This document shows positions 7,025-12,927 of a DNA stretch of 14,012 nt, one piece after another (the stretch's first letter is position 1; every line of letters begins with the position of its first letter). Made by a program: the position numbers and the translations under genes. The stretch is from assembly GCA_934636325.1 (NCBI GenBank), contig CAKUAK010000065.1, forward strand, positions 1 through 14,012, read 5' to 3'. The notes beneath the pieces were generated by a model, which made no database searches, was not told the DNA's origin, and saw only the letters and a list, made by a program, of their open reading frames with translations. This DNA is from an uncultured Eubacteriales bacterium. Lineage in GTDB: Bacteria > Bacillota > Clostridia > Oscillospirales > Butyricicoccaceae.

Positions 7025-7501
7025 ATGCGAAGATCGCGCCAGGAACTTTCATATGACGAGTGCGTCAAAATACTTGAACGCGGAAAAACGGCCGTGCTCG
7101 GCCTCATCGGCGACGGCGAATACCCATACACCGTGCCGGTCAACTATGTTTTCCGTGGCGGAAAGCTCTATTTCCACTGTGCCAAAACAGGTCACAAGCT
7201 TGACGCCATCGCCGCCTGCGACAAGGTGTCGGTCTGCGTCATCGACAGGGACGATGTCGTCGCCGAGAAGCTGACGACCTATTTCAGAAGCGTCATCCTG
7301 TTCGGCCGCGCCCGCATCATTGATGATGAAGCCGAGGCCTGCCGCGTCGTTTTCCATCTCGGAATGAAATATCTGCCCGATAAAGAGGCCGTTGAAAAGG
7401 AGATCGAGCGCGAGCGTGCCGCCCTCTGCTGTGTCGAGATAACCCCCGAGCATATAAGCGGAAAGGAAGCCATCGAGCTTCTGCGGGCCGAAAACGGTTA
7501 A
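7025..7501 (+). CDS. Pyridoxamine 5'-phosphate oxidase family (NimA-like) flavin-binding protein
   Basis: A 158-residue split-barrel protein of the FMN-binding PNPOx-like family that includes the nitroimidazole-resistance Nim proteins. The pattern MRRSRQELSYDECVKILERG (1-20), then GEYPYTVPVNYVF (31-43), LYFHCAKTGHKLD (48-60) and a charged C-terminal IER-ERAALCCVEI region matches this group; H51 and the GHK turn (56-58) are at the usual flavin-phosphate position. The ATG at 7025 fits the family's normal N-terminus; the frame is open upstream (ATG at 6977), but that codon lies over the -10 box. No clear Shine-Dalgarno sequence precedes 7025, so the start is less certain than the identity. The actual substrate is unknown; such proteins are generally flavin reductases or heme/flavin-binding stress proteins. 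Confidence 0.85.
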   Translation: MRRSRQELSYDECVKILERGKTAVLGLIGDGEYPYTVPVNYVFRGGKLYFHCAKTGHKLDAIAACDKVSVCVIDRDDVVAEKLTTYFRSVILFGRARIIDDEAEACRVVFHLGMKYLPDKEAVEKEIERERAALCCVEITPEHISGKEAIELLRAENG

Positions 7502-7603
7502 CCTAAAATATGATTTTTTAATGTTTAATATCCTTTTATCGTTTTAAAATCGTTAAACCTCCCCCAAAACCACCATTTATTTCATATTTAAAGGTTTTTC
7601 GGC

Positions 7604-7631
7604 TTGATTTTTCCGACCAAAGGTGTATAAT
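7604..7631 (+). promoter_or_regulatory. Promoter for an intergenic transcript
   Basis: TTGATT (7604-7609), 16-nt spacer, perfect TATAAT (7626-7631). Predicted start at about 7638. The only plus-strand feature downstream before the opposing gene is the terminator hairpin, suggesting a small RNA. Confidence 0.5.
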
Positions 7632-7637
7632 ATAGTC

Positions 7638-7792
7638 AGGTTGTCTTTACATAATTTTTACAGCGACCTCTGTTTTGCACAAGTCCCGAATATGGAGGTG
7701 CGAAACTGCTTAATTTGCCCTCTTCTTTCCCAAATATCCCAATAAAGCGTATGGCCGACACTCCCTGTGTCGGCCATACGCTTTATTATTCC
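7638..7792 (+). ncRNA. Candidate small RNA, about 155 nt, family not recognised
   Basis: Bounded by a promoter (TATAAT at 7626-7631) and a long hairpin terminator (7741-7787). The interior can fold: GTTTTGCAC (7672-7680) can pair with GTGCGAAAC (7698-7706) with one G-U pair, and a competing short pairing ACCTC (7666-7670) with GAGGT (7695-7699) overlaps it by two bases; GGTTGT near the 5' end can pair with GCGACC around 7663-7668. The only reading frame is a 17-codon ATG frame at 7692 without a good ribosome site. I do not recognise 6S RNA, SRP RNA, tmRNA or any riboswitch signature. It may instead be an untranslated spacer transcript. Confidence 0.35.
7741..7787. terminator. Strong, probably bidirectional intrinsic terminator
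   Basis: A perfect 21-bp inverted repeat (arms 7741-7761 and 7767-7787) with a 5-nt loop TCCCT. It begins 10 nt after the DUF2812 gene stop (7798) on the minus strand and also ends the candidate plus-strand RNA. The plus-strand tail, CTTTATTATT, is U-richer than the minus-strand tail, CTTTATTGGG. Confidence 0.85.
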
Positions 7793-7797
7793 TGATC

Positions 7798-8940
7798 TTA
7801 CCCGAGCTTTTGTCCCAAAGCCGTCAGCGGGTCGATCCCCGTCTGCTCCTCCTCACCGAAAGCCCACGGCGCGCTGTAAACGATATAATAGACCATATCC
7901 CCGCGCACACCGATATATTCCAGCCCATTTGAGCAATAGAGGGCAAGATCGAGCCCTTCGACCTGCCTTTCCTCATATTCCGAGGGATAGGTCGAAAATG
8001 TGGCGCTTTTTATTATCATCTGCGGCGCCTTTTCGAGCAGCATATGATTTTTGACCCGATAGCGGTTTATATCCATCCACTCGAAATCTCCATCGGGCGT
8101 TTCCATATATTCCGACATATTGAACACATCGGTCAGAAGGGTCCTGTAGGTCTCGATATAGCAGGAGCGCGATCTCATCGTGCTCTCGCCCCTCGTCCCT
8201 TCGACGCCGAGATCCTCCAGCAATATGTATGTGCCGTCCGACTGCTGGGGCAGCGGCTGCTCGCTGCGGCCGAGATAGGAAACGCATACGGGTATCATGA
8301 ATATCAGCAGCGCCGTCGAAAATGTTATCCGCCGGATATACGAGGCTATCGGATGCCCCTTGGAGTCATGGTCTATCGGTATACCCTTTTTCAGGCCGTT
8401 ATACAGCTTTATCGTCCGATACGCCCCGTAGGCGAGGGTGAAGAGCCCCCATGTCACGCATACCGAGAGCCCTATCGGCCATTCCGGCAGCGCCAGCCAT
8501 GCGCGGGTCATGCTCCCGCTGTTCATGAAAAATACCATCGCCGCCGCGGCCACCGCCGTCATGAAAAGGGCCATGACATATTCGCGTCTTAATCCGCGCA
8601 GGGTAGCCGCCTGCTGCTCCGGCGAGGTATAGAACTCGGGCGCGTCGGCGTCCTTCTGCGATACGAATACATATGTAAGGCCGTAATTGGCCGCAAGCTG
8701 CCAGCCGCAGTCCTCATATACCGAGATCTGCTCGGGCGGCATATCCCGATCGGAAGAGAAGATCTCGGAGTTTATCAGCTCTATACGGTATTTGAGCTCC
8801 TGTGGCTCCGACCTTTTGAACTTGCAGAAGCGCGAGCCCATTTTGCACAGCACCCAGCCCTTTTTCGCCATATCGGAAAAGAGCCTTTCGTTTTCGCCTA
8901 TCTCATAGTCGCTGTATGCCAGCTTGTATTTATATTTCAT
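7798..8940 (-). CDS. DUF2812 domain-containing membrane protein
   Basis: A 380-residue protein. The N-terminal domain (about 6-95; DYEIGENERLFSDMAKKGWV at 11-30, then FKR and YRIEL) is the DUF2812 pattern, in which a cytoplasmic region with the 'M-A-x-K-G-W' segment precedes membrane helices. Three hydrophobic segments follow (about 121-140, 155-174 and 205-223), then a 150-residue C-terminal region predicted to be extracytoplasmic that I do not recognise. DUF2812 proteins commonly sit next to a PadR regulator, as here, but their biochemical role is unknown. The gene overlaps the PadR stop by 11 nt; AGGAGG lies 6 nt before ATG 8940 (3 nt before the alternative ATG 8943), so translation is coupled. 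Confidence 0.87.
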   Translation of the reverse strand: MKYKYKLAYSDYEIGENERLFSDMAKKGWVLCKMGSRFCKFKRSEPQELKYRIELINSEIFSSDRDMPPEQISVYEDCGWQLAANYGLTYVFVSQKDADAPEFYTSPEQQAATLRGLRREYVMALFMTAVAAAAMVFFMNSGSMTRAWLALPEWPIGLSVCVTWGLFTLAYGAYRTIKLYNGLKKGIPIDHDSKGHPIASYIRRITFSTALLIFMIPVCVSYLGRSEQPLPQQSDGTYILLEDLGVEGTRGESTMRSRSCYIETYRTLLTDVFNMSEYMETPDGDFEWMDINRYRVKNHMLLEKAPQMIIKSATFSTYPSEYEERQVEGLDLALYCSNGLEYIGVRGDMVYYIVYSAPWAFGEEEQTGIDPLTALGQKLG

Positions 8941-9250
8941 CATGACCCTCCTCGATGATCCTTCCGTCCTCTACCATATGCCGCAGCCGCAGGTATTCCT
9001 CCCGCAGCACCTTTGTCCCGGCATCGGTGATGGCGTATGTCTTGCGCCGTGCCTCCTCCGGCCCGGTCAGGACGATAAGCCCTTCCTCACGCATGCGGGT
9101 AAGCACGCCGTAAAGGGTGCCCGGCCCGATGACCACTCTTCCGCCAGAAAGCTCCTTTATCCTGCCCATCATTCCGTATCCGTGCCCCGGATGCAGCAGC
9201 GACAGCAGAATATAATACATGGCCTCTGTAAGCGGCTTTCCGCTGTCCAT
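8930..9250 (-). CDS. PadR-family transcriptional regulator
   Basis: A 106-residue winged-helix repressor of the compact PadR class. Visible signatures: PLTEAMYYILLSLLHPGHGYGMM (6-28), the recognition region GPGTLYGVLTRMREEGLI (42-59), the wing RRKTYAITDAG (68-78) and a C-terminal helix with the LREEYLRLRHMV pattern (82-93). The frame is open for about 80 codons upstream, but the ATG at 9250 has AAGGAGG at 6 nt and starts exactly at the family's normal N-terminus; ATG 9256 abuts the ribosome site and is unlikely. It is co-transcribed with the DUF2812 gene, which it presumably controls. A near-perfect palindrome over its -10 box points to autoregulation. Confidence 0.93.
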   Translation of the reverse strand: MDSGKPLTEAMYYILLSLLHPGHGYGMMGRIKELSGGRVVIGPGTLYGVLTRMREEGLIVLTGPEEARRKTYAITDAGTKVLREEYLRLRHMVEDGRIIEEGHDEI

Positions 9251-9274
9251 GGTCATCCTCCTTCCATCCGAAAC

Positions 9275-9331
9275 TATTATGTCTCGCGATATATCGAGAT
9301 ACATAATATCATATAAGTTCATCGTTGGCAA
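9275..9331 (-). promoter_or_regulatory. PadR-DUF2812 promoter with large palindromic operator
   Basis: Minus strand TTGCCA (9326-9331), 17-nt spacer, TATTAT (9303-9308). A 34-bp palindrome spans 9275-9308, covering the -10 and predicted start site; 15 of 17 base pairs match, and the core CGATATATCG (9287-9296) is perfect. It contains the ATGT...ACAT outer boxes (9279-9282 and 9301-9304) reminiscent of PadR operators, although with a wider spacing than the classical 8 bp. Confidence 0.72.
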
Positions 9332-9352
9332 GCCCTTTTCAGGCGTATAACA

Positions 9353-9379
9353 AAAGCCCGGCCGCAATGACCGGGCTTT
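9353..9379 (-). terminator. Intrinsic terminator after the NusG-II gene
   Basis: AAAGCCCGG (9353-9361) and CCGGGCTTT (9371-9379) form a 9-bp stem with a 9-nt loop, beginning 11 nt after the stop at 9391. The minus-strand tail is TTTTGTTAT, a good U-tract. It separates this operon from the PadR promoter. Confidence 0.85.
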
Positions 9380-9390
9380 CGAATACTGTT

Positions 9391-9756
9391 TTAATGTACG
9401 GCGGCGTCGAGTTGCCCGTTGTCCCTGATCTCTATTACAAGACCGTTTGGCAGGCATACGATGGGGACAGCGCCGTCGGATATCCATCCGGTCTCGACGC
9501 AGATGCCGTCGGGGCAGTCGGCCTGCGCCACGCGGATGCGGCCCGGCTCTACCTCGATGATGTTGTGATAATCTCCGCCGATATCCAGGCTGTACGCCTC
9601 TTCGACCTTATCGAGCCGTATGGAATAAAGCTCCTGCCCATTTTGGGTCACGACGGCAAGGTCTCCGCCCCTTTGATTTACCAGATATAATGACGCCGCC
9701 GATGCCGCGGCAAGCACGGCGAGTATAACGGCGATCCAGAACCTACTGCTTTTCAA
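9391..9756 (-). CDS. NusG domain II-containing membrane-anchored protein
   Basis: A 121-residue protein with an N-terminal signal anchor (about 6-26) and an extracytoplasmic NusG-domain-II / DUF1312 fold. The diagnostic stretch is CPDGICVETGWIS (81-93) followed by PIVCLPNGLVIEI (98-110); cysteines C81, C86 and C101 are conserved in the family, and the CPD-x-x-C spacing suggests a metal or cofactor site or a disulfide. The start is TTG at 9756, supported by CGGGAG 6 nt upstream and by the hydrophobic anchor following at once; no ATG is available. It lies 15 bp behind the signal-peptidase-like gene. In other Firmicutes this family often adjoins FMN-binding or quinone-linked membrane proteins, which are absent here. 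Function unknown. Confidence 0.87.
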   Translation of the reverse strand: MKSSRFWIAVILAVLAAASAASLYLVNQRGGDLAVVTQNGQELYSIRLDKVEEAYSLDIGGDYHNIIEVEPGRIRVAQADCPDGICVETGWISDGAVPIVCLPNGLVIEIRDNGQLDAAVH

Positions 9757-9771
9757 ATCTTTCTCCCGCGA

Positions 9772-10320
9772 TCAATAATCTATGCCTTCTTCTTCCTCAT
9801 CAAACTTGCGTCCGTAATAATCAAAAAGCTCGATAAGCCCCCTGACCTCGGCCCTGCGGCGTCTCGACGGCAATGTCGCATACCATATCAGGATCGCCCC
9901 GAGAATGGCCGCGTCCGTGACGCGCACGGCGTCGGAATTGTTTTTTATAAACATTATGACCCTTCCGAGGCCGTCTATCCTGTAAAAGATGCGCCCCTTT
10001 ACATCCTCGAAGGGAACGACCCTCTCTTCGCCGTCAAGGAGATGCATCTCGCCCTCCTCCTGGCCGAGCACGGCGCCGACCGATATCTTCCCGCCGGAGC
10101 TGTATACCACAAGGTCTCCCCTCTCGGGCTGGAAGTCCTTTTCAGCCATCACGGCACAGCCGGACGGCAGCAGCTCTGCATATTGATTCGCCGGCGCGGC
10201 ATACATCGCCGTACCCATGAATGGCGGCAGTATGTTGTCTCCCGACAGAGTCACGGCGGCCGACAGCACCGACGCGCATATAACGACCGCCGCAAGGACG
10301 GCCCCAAAGATCTTTTTCAT
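9772..10320 (-). CDS. Signal-peptidase-like (S26/SipW-type) membrane protein, apparently lacking catalytic residues
   Basis: A 182-residue protein with two hydrophobic segments (about 5-26 and 134-150, the second followed by RRRR). The middle resembles the barrel of SipW-type signal peptidases: PERGDLVVYSSGG (65-77), VGAVL (81-85) where active enzymes have HRV, and KGRIFYRIDGLGRVIMFIKNN (108-128), which parallels their 'G-K-V...I-P-x-L-G-x-V-x-x-F' segment. The SGSMEP catalytic serine box is not seen; the corresponding stretch reads MGTAMYAAPANQYAELLPSGC (35-55). The fold assignment is therefore a remote similarity judged by eye, and catalytic activity is doubtful. ATG 10320 is 6 nt from AGGGGA; ATG 10323 is the alternative. 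It shares an operon with the NusG-II gene. Confidence 0.6.
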   Translation of the reverse strand: MKKIFGAVLAAVVICASVLSAAVTLSGDNILPPFMGTAMYAAPANQYAELLPSGCAVMAEKDFQPERGDLVVYSSGGKISVGAVLGQEEGEMHLLDGEERVVPFEDVKGRIFYRIDGLGRVIMFIKNNSDAVRVTDAAILGAILIWYATLPSRRRRAEVRGLIELFDYYGRKFDEEEEGIDY

Positions 10321-10379
10321 CATTTATCCCCTGCCGCCCGTGGGCAGCCAATTTTATTACCGTTCATTCGGCAATAGTC

Positions 10380-10408
10380 AGTATACCACAAATATCGCCT
10401 TCTGTGAA
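10380..10408 (-). promoter_or_regulatory. Promoter of the signal-peptidase-like / NusG-II operon
   Basis: Minus strand TTCACA (10403-10408), 17-nt spacer, TATACT (10380-10385) preceded by TGG, forming an extended -10. Predicted start near 10373, leader about 50 nt containing a small GC-rich hairpin (about 10332-10347) just before the ribosome site. Confidence 0.7.
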
Positions 10409-10417
10409 CACCGCATA

Positions 10418-11038
10418 TCATCCGGGCAAGCCGAGCTTCATCCTGCCCGCCAGCTCTTCCCATGTCAGAAGGAACACCGGCGCCCCGGCGTTGAGGGGCG
10501 CTATGCTTCCCGGCTGAAAATACACCGCCAGACCTGCCGCGCAAAGATACCAGCCCCATTTTGACGGGCGTCGGGCATAATAAAAGCTGCCGGGACACCG
10601 TGCCTGCTGGGCCGCGATCTCTTCTTCTATCTTTTCCGCCGCCATGCGGTTTATCTGCCCCGGGTCGAAAAATATATCCCCGAGCCCGATGGCCCTGCCC
10701 CGGCGGACCTCCCATGTGGCCGATGTCCGGCCGAAGCCCCGGCGGAACGCGCCCATATCCTCGTATGTATCAATATAGACCGACAGCAGACCGCAGCCGC
10801 CGAAGCTCTCTTCATATCCCGCCTCTATCCGGCACTCCCCGCGGCAGTCGGACGGAATCCGCCGAAGGGCCGGGAGGTATTCCCTTTTTATACGTTCAAG
10901 ATACCCCGCCGCCGCACCGCTGTAAAAGCGGTCGATATTCATACTTGCGCCGGTCTGCGGATAAACGATCGAATACTCCAGCTCTCCGCTTCCGGCGTCC
11001 ATACGGCCGCACAGCCGGCGGCCGATGCAGGTCGTCAT
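10418..11038 (-). CDS. DUF3298-type domain protein without signal peptide
   Basis: A 206-residue protein. The N-terminal half (ELEYSIVYPQTG at 19-30, then a helix-rich stretch with FYSGAAAGYLERIKREY) and the C-terminal half (IGLGDIFFDPGQINRMAAEKIEEEI at 117-141, then WYLCAAGLAVYFQPGSIAPLNAGAPVFLLTWEEL at 163-196) follow the DUF3298/PdaC-RsiV-like plan, where the last segment reads 'F-x-x-x-x-G-L-x-F-x-F-x-x-Y-x-I-A-P-x-x-x-G'. Most family members are exported or membrane-bound; here no signal peptide or anchor is visible, and the segment 163-175 is part of the domain. ATG 11038 has GGAG at 8 nt; an upstream GTG at 11047 is one nt from its ribosome site. No clear promoter was found; no terminator separates it from the next promoter. 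Function unknown. Confidence 0.72.
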   Translation of the reverse strand: MTTCIGRRLCGRMDAGSGELEYSIVYPQTGASMNIDRFYSGAAAGYLERIKREYLPALRRIPSDCRGECRIEAGYEESFGGCGLLSVYIDTYEDMGAFRRGFGRTSATWEVRRGRAIGLGDIFFDPGQINRMAAEKIEEEIAAQQARCPGSFYYARRPSKWGWYLCAAGLAVYFQPGSIAPLNAGAPVFLLTWEELAGRMKLGLPG

Positions 11039-11119
11039 AGCTCTCACTCCTCTCTGACCATTTTATTCCCCGGACGCGGGCCTGTGCACCAAATTCTTTT
11101 CTTTTCGCTTTTTATTTGA

Positions 11120-11125
11120 TATAAT
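11120..11125 (+). promoter_or_regulatory. -10 element for the DUF4364 gene
   Basis: A perfect TATAAT at 11120-11125 without a good -35 box (TTTTCT at 11097-11102 is the best match at 17 nt). Predicted start near 11132, which puts the in-frame ATG at 11124 outside the transcript and favours the TTG start at 11172. Confidence 0.5.
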
Positions 11126-11171
11126 GAGAAAAACATCGGCTCAACGCCGGAACATACCGGAGGTGTCACCC

Positions 11172-11732
11172 TTGCGTCAGGGTTTTGTCCGCGAACCCGA
11201 GGATATAAAATATCTTATACTATATTGTCTAAGCCTGCTTCCCATAACGGTAAGCCAGGATGACCTTATGGATATCGTCATGGTCGACGACGGCTTCGGC
11301 TATTTCGAGTTTATCCAGTATTTTCACGAGCTCATCGAATCAAAGCATATTTCAGAGATCGAGACCGGCGGCGAAAAGCAGTATCTTCTTACCCTAAAGG
11401 GCAAAGAGGTCGTCGAGCTTATGGACGGCCATCTCAAGGCCAGCGTCTGCGACAAGGCCCAGGCCGCTGTCATAAGGGTGGTCAGGAAGATACGCCGCTC
11501 TGACAGCATACGCGCCCAGCACCGCGACAACGGCGACGGGACCTTTACCGTCACCCTTGCGGTCTGGGACAAGAGCGCCGAGCTGGCCTCGATGTCGATG
11601 CTGGTATACAGCGAACGCCAGTGCCGCATACTTGAGGACAATTTTAAGCAGAACGCAGAATATATCTTCAAGGGCTTTGTAAACCTGCTGCTTGACGAAA
11701 GCGGCGGAAAGCCCCAGCCCGGCGGCGAATAA
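11172..11732 (+). CDS. DUF4364 family winged-helix protein
   Basis: A 186-residue protein of a family nearly restricted to Clostridia. The pattern GFVREPEDIKYLILYCLSLLPITVSQDDLMDIVMVDDGFGYFEFIQYFHELIESKHI (4-60) forms a winged-helix domain that resembles PadR/MarR DNA-binding domains; a second half (about 90-175) has a beta-rich region (DGTFTVTLAVWD). No regulatory target is known. The start is set at TTG 11172: GGAGG (11159-11163) lies 8 nt upstream and the family's N-terminus begins right there. An in-frame ATG at 11124 sits within the -10 box and has no ribosome site. It stands alone, 68 bp ahead of the lipoprotein genes, and may be co-transcribed with them. Confidence 0.88.
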   Translation: MRQGFVREPEDIKYLILYCLSLLPITVSQDDLMDIVMVDDGFGYFEFIQYFHELIESKHISEIETGGEKQYLLTLKGKEVVELMDGHLKASVCDKAQAAVIRVVRKIRRSDSIRAQHRDNGDGTFTVTLAVWDKSAELASMSMLVYSERQCRILEDNFKQNAEYIFKGFVNLLLDESGGKPQPGGE

Positions 11733-11800
11733 CGCCGCGCCTATCCCCCGCACAAAAATCCGCCGCAGCGTAAAATGCCGCGGCGCAACGGAGGCAGCAT

Positions 11801-12901
11801 ATGCACATCAGGATAAAAAGACAGATCATCCCCTTTCTTCTGGTCCTTATGACCCTTTTAACGGCCTGCGGCGCGCCGCAGGAGACACCGGACGAACAGC
11901 CGCCGGAGCAGGACAGCCGGACAGAGACCGAGCTCCCGGAGGAAGCGGAGCAGCCCTCCTTTGTTCCCGACGGCAATGTCAATCCCCTGACCGGGCTGTG
12001 CGACGGCATTTCCGATCAGGCCATGTCCCGCCGCCCGGTCGCCATAATGGTCAGCAACAGCTATGACAGCCTGCCCCAATGGGGCATAAGCCAGGCTGAT
12101 ATCATTTATGAGATGCTGGCCGAAGGCCGCATAACACGCCTGCTGGCCATCTTCAAGGACCCCTCGAAGATAGACAAGCTGGCCTCTGTCCGCAGCTCCC
12201 GCCCGTATTTCATCGACATCGCCCAGAGCTACGGCGCCGTCTATATGCACTTCGGCGGCAGCGTCCCGGCCTATGAGGCCATCGCCGCCCGCAAGGATCT
12301 GATCTCGATGGACGGCATCCGCGGCGGCTGGGAGGGCAAGCTGTATTTTCGCGATCCCGACCGGCGCAAGCAGCTCGGCCTCGAACACTCGGTCTATACC
12401 ACCGGCGAATACATTGAAGAGGCCCTGGGTTCCCTCAAGGCCGATCTGAGCCAGGAGACCCAGCCTTCGGCCTTCACCTTCACCGACGGTGATCCGACCG
12501 AAAACGGAACGGCGATGGAAAAGGTCACGATAACCTTCAGCAACCGCCACAAGCCCTATTATACATACAATGCCGAAAACGGGACCTATCTGCGTTTCCA
12601 GTATGACGAGCCCCATATGGATGCCTGGCAGAATAAACAGATCGAGGTCAAAAATCTCTTCGTGCTGCGCATGAAAACGACCGATCTCAACAACGACCTG
12701 CATCTCGTCGATGTCAAAACGACAGGCAGCGGAGAAGGCTATTATTTCTGCGGCGGAAGGTACATCCCCATCACATGGAAAAAGGATGCCTATAATACGC
12801 CGATCACATTTTACGACGCCTCGGGCGCGCCCCTCTCGGTGGCCCGCGGCAATACCTTTATCTCGGTCGTGACCGAAACGGCCGACGTCGTTATCGAATA
12901 A
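11801..12901 (+). CDS. YerB-like DUF3048 lipoprotein
   Basis: A 366-residue lipoprotein. The N-terminal signal ends in the lipobox L-T-A-C (20-23), followed by a Pro/Glu-rich linker (25-54) that would extend from the membrane. The DUF3048 domain is clear: NPLTGL (61-66), RRPVAIMVSN (77-86), LPQWGISQADIIYEMLAEG (91-109), ITRLLAIF (111-118), then a C-terminal domain with WKKD and the GNTFISVV strand near the end. Length and architecture match full-length YerB. The family is widespread in Firmicutes and is thought to act at the cell surface, but its activity is not established. ATG 11801 has GGAGG at 6 nt. It is followed after 26 bp by another lipoprotein gene, so the two are probably co-transcribed. 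Confidence 0.92.
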   Translation: MHIRIKRQIIPFLLVLMTLLTACGAPQETPDEQPPEQDSRTETELPEEAEQPSFVPDGNVNPLTGLCDGISDQAMSRRPVAIMVSNSYDSLPQWGISQADIIYEMLAEGRITRLLAIFKDPSKIDKLASVRSSRPYFIDIAQSYGAVYMHFGGSVPAYEAIAARKDLISMDGIRGGWEGKLYFRDPDRRKQLGLEHSVYTTGEYIEEALGSLKADLSQETQPSAFTFTDGDPTENGTAMEKVTITFSNRHKPYYTYNAENGTYLRFQYDEPHMDAWQNKQIEVKNLFVLRMKTTDLNNDLHLVDVKTTGSGEGYYFCGGRYIPITWKKDAYNTPITFYDASGAPLSVARGNTFISVVTETADVVIE

Positions 12902-12910
12902 CAGATTCAC

Positions 12911-12916
12911 AGGAGG
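12911..12916 (+). promoter_or_regulatory. Ribosome binding site of the BMP lipoprotein gene
   Basis: A perfect AGGAGG ends 11 nt before the ATG at 12928, a little farther than usual. It lies in the 26-bp gap after the YerB-like gene, and no promoter or terminator is seen there. Confidence 0.7.
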
Positions 12917-12927
12917 AAATCCCGCAA

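Noticed and set aside
7502..7600. AT-rich stretch after the PNPOx gene as a terminator or origin-like element
   Set aside because: No stable hairpin followed by a T-run, no iterons and no DnaA-box cluster were seen; it looks like plain AT-rich spacer.
7692..7745. A 17-codon ATG frame within the candidate small RNA
   Set aside because: No ribosome site at a usable distance, its end runs into the terminator stem, and the peptide has no recognisable character.
11751..11783. GC-rich inverted repeat CGCCGC/GCGGCG between the DUF4364 and YerB-like genes
   Set aside because: The stem is only six pairs with a 13-nt loop and no U-tract follows, so a terminator call is not supported.
11858..12910. 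A 350-codon open frame on the minus strand opposite the YerB-like gene
   Set aside because: Again codon-aligned with a well-recognised gene; the DUF3048 motifs and ribosome site are on the plus strand. The frames opposite the ABC ATPase (5662-6717) and DUF2812 gene (8044-8592) are rejected for the same kind of reason.
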